Assembly: GCA_050187875.1 (NCBI GenBank)
Contig: JBFWXB010000026.1
Location: 1-64,000 of the forward strand
Source of the DNA: JAFKKS01 sp050187875
GTDB lineage: Bacteria > Pseudomonadota > Alphaproteobacteria > Rhizobiales > Xanthobacteraceae
Direction of reading: 5' to 3'
DNA length: 64,000 bases
The stretch's first letter is position 1; each line of letters begins with the position of its first letter. The position numbers were made by a program, and so were the translations under genes. The notes beneath the pieces are model-generated. The model was not told where the DNA came from. It was given only the letters and a program-made list of their open reading frames with translations, and did not search any database. Shown here in pieces: positions 33,732-41,496 of the stretch.

Positions 33732-34615
33732 GACCGATCCATGCCGGTGATGCGGCCAGCGCCCGCGAACACCGCGCCGATCGCGAAGATCGTCCCAATC
33801 AGCACAAGCAGCGCCAGGCTCAACATCGCGCCGACCGGCCAATCGAGCAGATCGCGCACGACCATCTCGATCAGCGATGCGATGGTCAGTTCGTTCGGTC
33901 CGCCGAGCAGCGCGGGTGTGATGTAGAAGCCGACGGCAAACATGAAGACGAGCGTCGCTCCCGCAGCAAGTCCAGGGAACGACAGCGGCAATGTCACGTG
34001 AACAAAGGCCCGCAGAGGCGAGGCGCCGAGCGAGCGGGCCGCGCGCGGAAGCCCCGCGTCAAGCCGCGAAAGCACGGCCCAGACCGGCAGCACCATGAAT
34101 GGCAGGAGCACGTGCACCATGCCGATCTGCACACCGATCGCGTTGAACAGCAGCGCCACAGGCCGATCGACCCAGCCGAAGCCGATCAGCCATTCATTGA
34201 CCAGGCCCTTGCGCCCGAGAAGGATGATCCAAGCAAGGCTGCGCGCGAGGATGCTCGTCCAGAACGGGATCATCACGGCGGCGGCGAGCAGGAGCGCGAG
34301 GCGAGGACGGCTCGTCGCCATCAGATACGCATAAGGGTAGCCGAGCACGACGCAGACCGCCGTCGTGATGGCGGCGATCTTGAACGTCGTCAGAAACGCG
34401 AGGTGATAGGAATCGTCGGTCAAGACCTTTTGCAACGGCACGAGCGACCAGCCGACCTTCGGCAGATGAAACGCCCAGTCGATGAGCGATACCATCGGCC
34501 CGAGGTAGACGAACGCGCAGAAGACCAGGGCGCCCGCAACGAGCCACCCCGGCCGCGAGCGCCACGCGCGTACGGCTGGCGCTGCGAGATCGTCGCCCGC
34601 GACGAGTGCGCTCAT
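33728..34615 (-). CDS. Spermidine/putrescine-type ABC permease (PotB-like)
   Basis: A 295-residue permease with about six helices and a cytoplasmic N-terminus. It has the PotB pattern: YLMATSRPRLALLLAAAVMIPFWTSILARSLAW, IGVQIGMVHVLLPFMVLPVWAVLSRLD and the EAA loop AARSLGASPLRAFVHVTLPLSFPG, then VGFYITPALLGGPNELTIASLIE. It overlaps the binding-protein stop (34612) and the PotC-like start by four bases each. Confidence 0.93.
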   Translation of the reverse strand: MSALVAGDDLAAPAVRAWRSRPGWLVAGALVFCAFVYLGPMVSLIDWAFHLPKVGWSLVPLQKVLTDDSYHLAFLTTFKIAAITTAVCVVLGYPYAYLMATSRPRLALLLAAAVMIPFWTSILARSLAWIILLGRKGLVNEWLIGFGWVDRPVALLFNAIGVQIGMVHVLLPFMVLPVWAVLSRLDAGLPRAARSLGASPLRAFVHVTLPLSFPGLAAGATLVFMFAVGFYITPALLGGPNELTIASLIEMVVRDLLDWPVGAMLSLALLVLIGTIFAIGAVFAGAGRITGMDRS

Positions 34616-35721
34616 CCGCGCTTGACCATCCAGCGCGCGAAGCGCTCGATTTGGTTCTCGTTGTGGGTCTTGCCGTTGTCAGTCACCGTGCCCCACCAAG
34701 TGATGTCGGTCCAGAATTGCTTGGCGAGGTTTTCCGGCGAGGTGTTGAGCTGTTTCGACTCGGCCTCGCTCAGATGCGCGAAGGCGTCCTGCGACGACGG
34801 GCCGTAAGGAATGCGTTTTGCGAGCTCCGCCTGAATCTTTCCATCGATAGCGAAATTCAGGAACTGATAGACGGCCTCGACATTGCGCGAGCCTTTGACG
34901 ATCGCCCAGTTGTCGGGCGCGAGCTTGCCGCCGGCGAATTCGACATCGACGGGCGCGCCTTCCTTTTTCGCGACGAGCCCGCGCGGCCCGATCGTGCAGC
35001 AAATGTCGATCTCACCGCTGGAAAGGAGCTGGATCGCCTCGGCATGGTTCGCGTACCACTTGGTGACGAGGGGCCGGAGCTTGTCCATCGACTTCCACGC
35101 ACGCTCGATGTCCAAGGGGTAGACTTTATCGATGGGCACACCGTCCGCGATCACGGCAAATTCGAGCTGGGGCGAGAGGCCGCCGCGGAAAGGAAACGAG
35201 CGCGCACCCTTGAACTTCGTGCCGTCCCACACGTCGGCCCATGTCTTGGGCTGCGTGCCGTTCGGAAAGCTCTTGGTATTGTAGACGATATTGAACGAGT
35301 AGATCAGGTGTCCCAGCCCGTACGGATGATGCAGCACGGACGGGATCTTCGAGAGCTTCGTCTTGTCGATCTTGGCATATTCGATCGGCTCGAGAAGCTT
35401 GGCGTTGACCATCGAGAGGATCGCTGGGATGTCCGTGTCGAGGACGTCCCAGGTCACGTTGCCGGACTCAACCATCGCCTTGACCTTGGCAGCCTCCGGA
35501 GGACCGTCGTCGCGCACACGGATGCCAGTCGCCTTCTCGAACGGCGTGAACATGACCTCCCGCATCGCCGTGGTGCGGGAACCACCCCAGCTGGCGACGA
35601 CGATTTCACCCTTGTCCGCGCGCGCGGGCCGGATGTGAAGGAAAGGACTTGCGATAGCGAGCGAAGCGCCCGCGCCGCCGAGCAACACTGAGCGCCGGGA
35701 AAAGCTTGGTCGATCGATCAT
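34612..35721 (-). CDS. Periplasmic binding protein of the PotD type, Tat signal
   Basis: A 369-residue exported binding protein. It begins MIDRPSFSRRSVLLGGAGAS, a twin-arginine signal, with cleavage near ARADK. The mature part has EIVVASWGGSRTTAMREVMFTPFEKATG and TWDVLDTDIPAILSMVNAKLLEPIEY, as in PotD/IdiA-like proteins of importers that take polyamines, opines or other cations. The neighbourhood of ureide hydrolases makes a nitrogenous organic ligand likely. Aromatic residues in NWAIVKGSRN and WTDITWWGT could line the pocket, but the ligand cannot be named. Confidence 0.92.
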   Translation of the reverse strand: MIDRPSFSRRSVLLGGAGASLAIASPFLHIRPARADKGEIVVASWGGSRTTAMREVMFTPFEKATGIRVRDDGPPEAAKVKAMVESGNVTWDVLDTDIPAILSMVNAKLLEPIEYAKIDKTKLSKIPSVLHHPYGLGHLIYSFNIVYNTKSFPNGTQPKTWADVWDGTKFKGARSFPFRGGLSPQLEFAVIADGVPIDKVYPLDIERAWKSMDKLRPLVTKWYANHAEAIQLLSSGEIDICCTIGPRGLVAKKEGAPVDVEFAGGKLAPDNWAIVKGSRNVEAVYQFLNFAIDGKIQAELAKRIPYGPSSQDAFAHLSEAESKQLNTSPENLAKQFWTDITWWGTVTDNGKTHNENQIERFARWMVKRG

Positions 35722-35758
35722 GGTCGTATCCCCTCTTCGTTGTCATGTCGCGAGAAAC

Positions 35759-36826
35759 TCAAGCAGGGAGCAGCACGGCGTCCTTCCTGTCCCAGCCGAC
35801 ACGCACGCCGGCGCCGGGCTGCGGAAAGAAGCCGTCGGCGCGGTTCTGCTGTTTGATTGCAATGGCCGGCCCGCCTTCGAGGCGCAGCGTCAGTCGCGAA
35901 ATGTCGCCGACATAGATGATGTCGTCGACGCAAGCCGCGAAGCCCTCCCCCGAACTCGGCGCCGCCATGCGGACCTTCTCCGGCCGCAGCAGCAACATCG
36001 CCTTGTCGCCGATCTTCACCGCTCCAGACACCGCGGGGAGTGGCGCGCCGCCGGCGGCCGGCTTGAGAGCGATGCCGTCTCCATGCGCGACGACTTCGCC
36101 GGCGATCAGCGTGCTCTCACCGAGAAAACGCGCGACGAAACTATTGGCCGGCTGCTCGTAAAGATGACGCGGGCTGCCGATCTGGACGATTTGGCCGCCG
36201 TTCATCAGCACGATGCGATCGGACATGGTCAACGCCTCTTCCTGATCGTGCGTGACGTATACGACCGTGATCCCGAGCTCGCGCTGCAGCCGCCTGATCT
36301 CCGCCTTCATCGTTTCGCGAAGCGCGCGGTCGAGCGCTCCAAGGGGCTCGTCCATCAGGAGCAGACCGGGCTCGAAGACGAGCGCCCGCGCGAGCGCCAC
36401 GCGCTGCTGCTGCCCGCCGGACAATTGTGACGGCAACCGCGTATGGAAGTCCGCGAGGCCGACGCGCTGCAGGATGTCGTCGATGCGCCGCAGTGTCTCG
36501 GCGCGCGGCATACCGCGCATCCGCAGCGGGAAACCGACGTTGCGCGCGACGGTCATATGCGGAAACAAGGCGTAGTTCTGAAAGACGACGCCGATGCCGC
36601 GGCGCTCCGGCGGCTGGCCAATGATGTCGCGGCCGTCGAGCAGAACCTGTCCCTGGTCGGGGGCCGTGAAGCCGGCCACCATCATCAGCGTCGTGGTCTT
36701 TCCCGAGCCTGACGCGCCGAGCAAGCTCACGAATTCGCCGGCGGCAATGTCCAGAGAAACGTCCTCGACAACGAGAGACTGTCCGTAGGATTTGGACAGC
36801 GATCGGACCTCGAGGCGTGCACCCAT
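35759..36826 (-). CDS. Spermidine/putrescine-type ABC ATPase (PotA-like)
   Basis: A 355-residue ATPase with a C-terminal TOBE domain (about 270-355). Walker A GASGSGKTT, Q-loop FQNYALFPHMTV, signature LSGGQQQR, Walker B LLLMDEPLGALD and switch His VTHDQEEA are intact. It is the first gene of the leftward operon: ATPase, binding protein, two permeases, PgdA-like enzyme, amidohydrolase. Upstream (36827-37074) are two copies of a CGCC-N2-GGCG element. Confidence 0.94.
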   Translation of the reverse strand: MGARLEVRSLSKSYGQSLVVEDVSLDIAAGEFVSLLGASGSGKTTTLMMVAGFTAPDQGQVLLDGRDIIGQPPERRGIGVVFQNYALFPHMTVARNVGFPLRMRGMPRAETLRRIDDILQRVGLADFHTRLPSQLSGGQQQRVALARALVFEPGLLLMDEPLGALDRALRETMKAEIRRLQRELGITVVYVTHDQEEALTMSDRIVLMNGGQIVQIGSPRHLYEQPANSFVARFLGESTLIAGEVVAHGDGIALKPAAGGAPLPAVSGAVKIGDKAMLLLRPEKVRMAAPSSGEGFAACVDDIIYVGDISRLTLRLEGGPAIAIKQQNRADGFFPQPGAGVRVGWDRKDAVLLPA

Positions 36827-36894
36827 CAGGCGCCATCCGGATTAGATCACAGCAAAGTCGCTCACAGCTTTATAAAGCGACGGCGTGCGAAGAC

Positions 36895-36920
36895 GCCACG
36901 GCGACATACGCGCCACGGCG
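36895..36920. promoter_or_regulatory. Two tandem CGCC-AC-GGCG dyads upstream of the PotA-like gene
   Basis: CGCCACGGCG occurs at 36895-36904 and again at 36911-36920; the second extends to the perfect dyad ACGCGCC-AC-GGCGCGT (36908-36923). The 16-bp spacing and promoter position suggest a dimer-binding operator, though a leader hairpin in the mRNA is also possible. Confidence 0.4.
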
Positions 36921-37074
36921 CGTCCGCCTATAATTTATTGATGGGTACTATTTTGCACCGTTATATCCTGTCGGTCACGTTGACAGCGTGAGGTTCAGAC
37001 GGCCGGCGGGAATACCGCACGCGATCGCCGCGCATGTCGCGCATCGTCAGACGTCGCTCGATCGACTGGCTCGC

Positions 37075-37749
37075 CTATTTCAACCGCGTGAGAGCCGCGT
37101 CGGCTTCCTGCGCGGCCTTGGCGTTTGCAGGCGTTCCCTTCGCCAGGGTCTGGACCGTGGTCCACGTCTTCTTCGCAAGGTCCGTCTTGCCGGCTTTTTC
37201 GTATGCCGTTGCCAGCTCGCTTTGCGCTTCGACGTTTTTCGGCTCGGTTTGGACCGCCCCTTCGAGATTCATGATGGCGCGCTCGAGGCCGGCTTCCGAG
37301 ACACCGACGGTGCCGTCGGGAAGGCGATGCGGCATCATCGAGACGCGCCCCAGGAGAATCTTGGCGCGCAGGTTCTGCGGCTCGAGCTCGATCACATGGT
37401 TGAGCTCATCGACGGCCATGTCGATCTGGCCGGTCTCGACACGCGTGAGGGCGCTCGCGATATGCGGGCTGACGACATAGCGGTCGATCTTCTTCGCCGC
37501 GCGAAACGCGTCCAGCGCGTCGTCATTTCGTTTCAGCCCGCGATAGGCGTTTCCCAGCGCCACCTGCGCGGGGATCGATTGCTTGTCCAACTCCACGGCC
37601 CGTTGCAGCTCGGGCAACGCCTTGTCGTATTGGCCCTTGTCGAGCAGCGCCTGACCGGCGGCGAGGTGCTCCGCGGCTTTCTTCGTGTCGTCGCCGCAAG
37701 CCGCCAGCAGAAGCACGGCGCCAAGACAGACAAGAAAACGGGCGCGCAT
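37075..37749 (-). CDS. TPR-repeat lipoprotein at the end of the phosphonate operon
   Basis: A 224-residue predicted lipoprotein. ATG 37749 follows GGTGAGG and gives MRARFLVCLGAVLLLAACGDD, with lipobox LAAC. The rest is a series of tetratricopeptide-like repeats (GQYDKALPELQRAVELD, KRNDDALDAFRAAKKID, GQIDMAVDELNHVIEL, and ERAIMNLEGAVQTEPKNVEAQSELATAYEKAGKTD), like PilF/NrfG-type repeat proteins. It lies 60 bases after the second PhnE on the same strand. A link to phosphonate uptake is only positional; it could be an unrelated scaffold. Confidence 0.85.
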   Translation of the reverse strand: MRARFLVCLGAVLLLAACGDDTKKAAEHLAAGQALLDKGQYDKALPELQRAVELDKQSIPAQVALGNAYRGLKRNDDALDAFRAAKKIDRYVVSPHIASALTRVETGQIDMAVDELNHVIELEPQNLRAKILLGRVSMMPHRLPDGTVGVSEAGLERAIMNLEGAVQTEPKNVEAQSELATAYEKAGKTDLAKKTWTTVQTLAKGTPANAKAAQEADAALTRLK

Positions 37750-37809
37750 GGAAAACCTCACCAAATCTTAGTCGACCACGCACGAGTTTCGCACGCGCCA
37801 CACCGCGCT

Positions 37810-38634
37810 TCAAATGACCTTGCGCCGCAGTTTCCCGCACACCCAATCCGACACGAGGACGAGCAGAAAGATCACGAGAATGCAGGTCGCGGTCTGATGG
37901 TATTTGAAGAGCTTCATGGTCTGGATGAGCGAGAAGCCGAGACCACCGGCGCCGACGAGCCCCAGGACGGTCGCGGAGCGGATGGATACGTCCAGGCGGT
38001 AGATCGAATAGCCGACAAAGGACGGGATGACCTGCGGGATGACGCCGAACAGGATCACCTGCGTGCGCGATGCGCCTGTCGAGAGCTGCGCCTCGATCTG
38101 CCCCTTGTCGACGCTTTCGATCTCTTCCGCGACGAATTTCGCAAGCATGCCCGTCGCGTGAAGCGCGATCGCGAGGACGCCGGCGAACGGGCCGAGCCCG
38201 ACCGCGCTCACGAAGATCAGGGCGAAGACGAGCTCGTTGATGGCACGCAAGGCGTTGAGGAATATGCGGGTGGCATGAAACACGACAATATGCGGAGTCG
38301 TGTTGCGCGCACCCAAGAGCGAAAACGGGATCGAAAGAATGATGGCGAGGAGCGTGCCCCAGATCGCGATCTGGATGGTCTCGACCGTCGCGGTCCCCAG
38401 CACGGAAATATAACTCATGTCGGGCGGGAACAGGCGCGTGAAAAAGTCCCACATGAAGGGGACGCCAGCGGCCACGGCGTATGGGCTGAACTTGATCTGG
38501 TGCGCCGCATACCAAAGGATGGCAATCGCGATGGCGCCCCACGCCGCCTGCTTGAGATATCGCCGGTGGCGCACCTGCGCTTCGCGCGCAAGCCCCGCCG
38601 CAACCGCCGCTTCGAAGGAGACCGCCGCCATCAC
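37810..38634 (-). CDS. phnE: Phosphonate ABC transporter permease PhnE (second copy)
   Basis: A 274-residue inner-membrane permease. The start is GTG 38634 (ATG follows directly), overlapping the PhnC stop. The PhnE pattern is present: FTRLFPPDMSYISVLGTATVETIQIAIWGT, then IFLNALRAINELVFALIFVSAVGLGPFAGVLAI, and the EAA-type loop QLSTGASRTQVILFGVIPQVIPSFVGYSIYR, then SATVLGLVGAGGLGF. With the other PhnE it forms the heterodimeric channel around PhnC. Confidence 0.93.
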   Translation of the reverse strand: MMAAVSFEAAVAAGLAREAQVRHRRYLKQAAWGAIAIAILWYAAHQIKFSPYAVAAGVPFMWDFFTRLFPPDMSYISVLGTATVETIQIAIWGTLLAIILSIPFSLLGARNTTPHIVVFHATRIFLNALRAINELVFALIFVSAVGLGPFAGVLAIALHATGMLAKFVAEEIESVDKGQIEAQLSTGASRTQVILFGVIPQVIPSFVGYSIYRLDVSIRSATVLGLVGAGGLGFSLIQTMKLFKYHQTATCILVIFLLVLVSDWVCGKLRRKVI

Positions 38635-39425
38635 TTCTCCTCCGCCGCTTCCTCGTCGGGGTCACGGTAGTAGATGCGATGGATGGCGTCGTCGGTGAGC
38701 TCGGCGCCGGTCCCCTCGAAAACGATCCGCCCCTTGCTCATGCCGACGATCCGCTCGGCGAATTCGCGCGTGTATTCCACCTGATGCAGATTGCAGATCA
38801 CGGTAATGCCGAGCTCGTGCGCGACTTCGCGCAGATAGGTGAGGACCTGCCGCGCGATTTTGGGGTCGAGGCTCGCGACCGGCTCGTCCGCCAGGATGAC
38901 CGTCGGCTGCTGCGCCAGCGCGCGCGCGATGGCGACGCGCTGCTGCTCGCCGCCGCTGAGCGTATCCGCCCGCTGGAACGCCTTGTGATCCATGTTCACG
39001 CGCACAAGGCACTCGATGGCGATGCGCTTGTCTTCCTGGGGGAAGTTGTAGATGAGGCTGCGCCAGCTGCTGCGGTAGGCGAGACGGCCCGTGAGCACGT
39101 TCGTGAGCACCGAGAGGCGCCGCACGAGGTTGAACTGCTGGAACACCATTCCGAAATCACGGCGGACGGCGCGCAGATTGCGGCGGTTGCCGGTGATCTG
39201 CACGTCGTTGTGGAAGATCTGCCCCTCGGTCGGCTCGACGAGGCGGTTAAGACAGCGCAGCAGCGTCGACTTGCCGGCGCCGCTCGGCCCAAGAATGACG
39301 AGGAACTCGCCTTTCTTGACCTCCATATCGATGCCGCGCAGCGCATGGATCGTGCCGCCATAGCTCTTGGTGAGCCCACGCACCGAAAGCATCGTCGTGG
39401 TGTTCTGCGAGTTTGGCATGAGCAT
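38631..39425 (-). CDS. phnC: Phosphonate ABC transporter ATPase PhnC
   Basis: A 264-residue ATPase. Walker A GPSGAGKST, Q-loop FQQFNLV, signature LSGGEQQR and Walker B VILADEPVASLD are present, and NLHQVEYTREFAERIVG is diagnostic of PhnC. The RLAYRSSWRSLIYNFPQEDK segment also matches PhnC proteins. It lies between two permease genes, coupled to the one downstream. Confidence 0.95.
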   Translation of the reverse strand: MLMPNSQNTTTMLSVRGLTKSYGGTIHALRGIDMEVKKGEFLVILGPSGAGKSTLLRCLNRLVEPTEGQIFHNDVQITGNRRNLRAVRRDFGMVFQQFNLVRRLSVLTNVLTGRLAYRSSWRSLIYNFPQEDKRIAIECLVRVNMDHKAFQRADTLSGGEQQRVAIARALAQQPTVILADEPVASLDPKIARQVLTYLREVAHELGITVICNLHQVEYTREFAERIVGMSKGRIVFEGTGAELTDDAIHRIYYRDPDEEAAEEK

Positions 39426-39440
39426 GAGCGTTCCGACCTG

Positions 39441-40256
39441 CTAGTAGATGCGGCTGCGAATGTAAGTTGAGGCCAAGTCGATGACCGTCACCATGGCGAG
39501 AATGAACAGCAGGATGAGACCCACCTCACGCCACTCGAACAGGCGAATGGCGGTGATGAGCTCGAAGCCGATGCCGCCCGCCCCGACCATGCCGAGGACG
39601 GTCGCCGAGCGCACGCCGACCTCGAACCAGTAGAGATTGTAGGAGACGAACTGCGGCAGGACCTGCGGAATGATCGCGAACATGATCACCTGCAGCCGGG
39701 TCGCCCCAGTCGCTTCCATGGCTTCGATCGGGCCCTTATCGACGTTCTCGATGGCTTCGGCATAGAGCCGGCCGAGAATGCCGCCGTAGTTCATGCCGAG
39801 CGCAAGCGCCCCCGGAAACGGGCCAAGCCCCACCGCCGCCACGAATAATATCGCCCAGATCAGCTCCGAAATGCTGCGGAAGACATTGAGGATTCCCATC
39901 GCGCCGCTGCGCACGATGCGCGACGACGAGACGTGGCTCGCCGCAAGCAGGCCGAGCGGCACGCCGACGATCGTCGCCAGCACATTGCCCCATAGCGCGA
40001 CGTAGAGCGTCTCGATCGCGGGCTTCCAGATCTCGGAGAAGAAGTTCCACTTGGGCGGCCACATGCGGCCGAAATAATCGACGATCACCGGCACGGCGCT
40101 GAACGTCTCGCGTGGCCGCAAATTGACGCCGTTGGCGCACCAGAGCAGGAACGCGATGATCAGCGCGGTGATAACGATGTGATGAAAGCGCCAACGCTGC
40201 CGAGCTGCGAGCTCATCGAGGAGCGTCTGGGTCTGCCTCTGCACGTCAAGTGACAC
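39441..40256 (-). CDS. phnE: Phosphonate ABC transporter permease PhnE (first copy)
   Basis: A 271-residue PhnE permease, start GTG 40256. Key segments are DYFGRMWPPKWNFFSEIWKPAIETLYVALWGN, ISELIWAILFVAAVGLGPFPGALALGMNYGGILGRLYAEAIENVD and EATGATRLQVIMFAIIPQVLPQFVSYNLYWFE, ending SATVLGMVGAGGIGF. It is the first permease after the binding protein and differs enough from the copy at 37810 to be a true partner, not a recent duplicate. Confidence 0.94.
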   Translation of the reverse strand: MSLDVQRQTQTLLDELAARQRWRFHHIVITALIIAFLLWCANGVNLRPRETFSAVPVIVDYFGRMWPPKWNFFSEIWKPAIETLYVALWGNVLATIVGVPLGLLAASHVSSSRIVRSGAMGILNVFRSISELIWAILFVAAVGLGPFPGALALGMNYGGILGRLYAEAIENVDKGPIEAMEATGATRLQVIMFAIIPQVLPQFVSYNLYWFEVGVRSATVLGMVGAGGIGFELITAIRLFEWREVGLILLFILAMVTVIDLASTYIRSRIY

Positions 40257-40350
40257 GATGACTCTCGTTTGACGGGGGCCACATTGTCCGTCGGGTGCTG
40301 CCGCCGGCGGGCAACCAACACATCACGCGACGACGCATTCCAGGATAGGA

Positions 40351-40373
40351 GGCTGCCGGCCAAGCCGGCAGCC
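40351..40373. repeat. Intercistronic hairpin between phnD and phnE
   Basis: GGCTGCCGGC-caa-GCCGGCAGCC, perfect 10-bp arms with a 3-base loop, starting 17 bases past the phnD stop on the minus strand. Such hairpins often protect the binding-protein message or attenuate readthrough, giving more binding protein than permease. Confidence 0.6.
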
Positions 40374-40390
40374 CCGGTTGCCGACGAACG

Positions 40391-41269
40391 TCACTTTACC
40401 TTTGTCAGATCGAGATCCAGCGTCTTGGCGATGTCCCGCAAGGGATCGTAGTCCTTATCGGTGATCGGATCGAAGCGGGCGACCGTTCCCATTTCACCGA
40501 AGGGAAGATTTTTGACGCTGTAGAAGGCTTCGCGGATCTTCTTTTTGATGTCTTCGGGAAGCGTCTTGCGATACAGGACCGGATCGTTCCAGATCTGATC
40601 CGACTGCCACACGATTTTGATCTTGCTGCAATCGGCGAGGCCTTTCGCGCAGCCGCGCTCGTAGATGCGATCGGCCACGGCGCCGGCGTTCACTTTACCT
40701 TCGCCGACGGCGACGATCGTGGCGTCATGGCCGCCGGAATACATCACCTGCTTGAAATCCTTTTCCGGCGTGATCCCCGCCTTCTTGAAGGCCGCGGCCG
40801 GCACCATGTAGCCCGACGTGGAACCCGGATCGACGAAGGCGAAAGTGTTGCCCTTGATCGTGTCGAACGATTTCACCGGACTGTCTTCGCGCGCGATGAT
40901 GATCGAACGGTAGCTGGGCTGCATCGTCTTTGCGATCACCGTCACGGCGAACGCTTCGACGGGCGCCTGGGTCGTCGCCAGCACGTAGGAGAACGGGCCA
41001 AGCAGCGCGACGTCGACATGGCCGTTGCGCAACGCCTCGATCGTGCCGTTGTAATCGGAGCCGACGAAGGCTTCGATTTTCATGCCCGTACCTTTGGCGA
41101 CAATGTCGAGAATGGCCTGCGACTGGCGCACCATGGCGCGCGAATCCTCGGCCGGAATAAAGCCGATCCGCAGGACCCCCGATTTCGCCGGATCGTTCGG
41201 CTGAGCCCATGCGGATGACGCGCACAGCGTCAACGCTGCCGCGACGACAAGCTTCTTGAGTACGTGCAT
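40391..41269 (-). CDS. phnD: Phosphonate-type periplasmic binding protein PhnD
   Basis: A 292-residue exported binding protein. ATG 41269 follows GGGAGG, giving the signal MHVLKKLVVAAALTLCASSAWA-QP. The mature part has SGVLRIGFIPAEDSRAMVRQSQAI, TGMKIEAFVGSDYNGTIEALRNGHVDVALLGPFSY, FAFVDPGSTSGYMVPAAA and MYSGGHDATIVAVGEGKVNAGAV, which are PhnD hallmarks, including the Ser/Thr-rich phosphonate site. It begins a separate group 227 bp after the aldehyde dehydrogenase gene. Confidence 0.94.
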   Translation of the reverse strand: MHVLKKLVVAAALTLCASSAWAQPNDPAKSGVLRIGFIPAEDSRAMVRQSQAILDIVAKGTGMKIEAFVGSDYNGTIEALRNGHVDVALLGPFSYVLATTQAPVEAFAVTVIAKTMQPSYRSIIIAREDSPVKSFDTIKGNTFAFVDPGSTSGYMVPAAAFKKAGITPEKDFKQVMYSGGHDATIVAVGEGKVNAGAVADRIYERGCAKGLADCSKIKIVWQSDQIWNDPVLYRKTLPEDIKKKIREAFYSVKNLPFGEMGTVARFDPITDKDYDPLRDIAKTLDLDLTKVK

Positions 41270-41496
41270 TTCCAACCTCCCCGTTTTGACCTGGCCGTTA
41301 TCTGCAGCCTGTGATGGTCGCATTTCAGATGCGTGCTTTGACGTCTCCTTGCCGTTCCTTCTATCGAAGCCGCACTTGCGTCAGCTTCGCGTCGTCTGCG
41401 GCACCGCGTGCCGCTCCTTTTGTAACGATAGCCTTTCTCCTCCCATCGCCCAAATCGGATTATTCCGACCAGCCATCGATCCTATCGATAGCTCGC

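Noticed and set aside
37034..38670. 560-codon plus-strand frame over the TPR lipoprotein and PhnE genes
   Set aside because: Antisense to two confidently identified genes, low-complexity charged composition.
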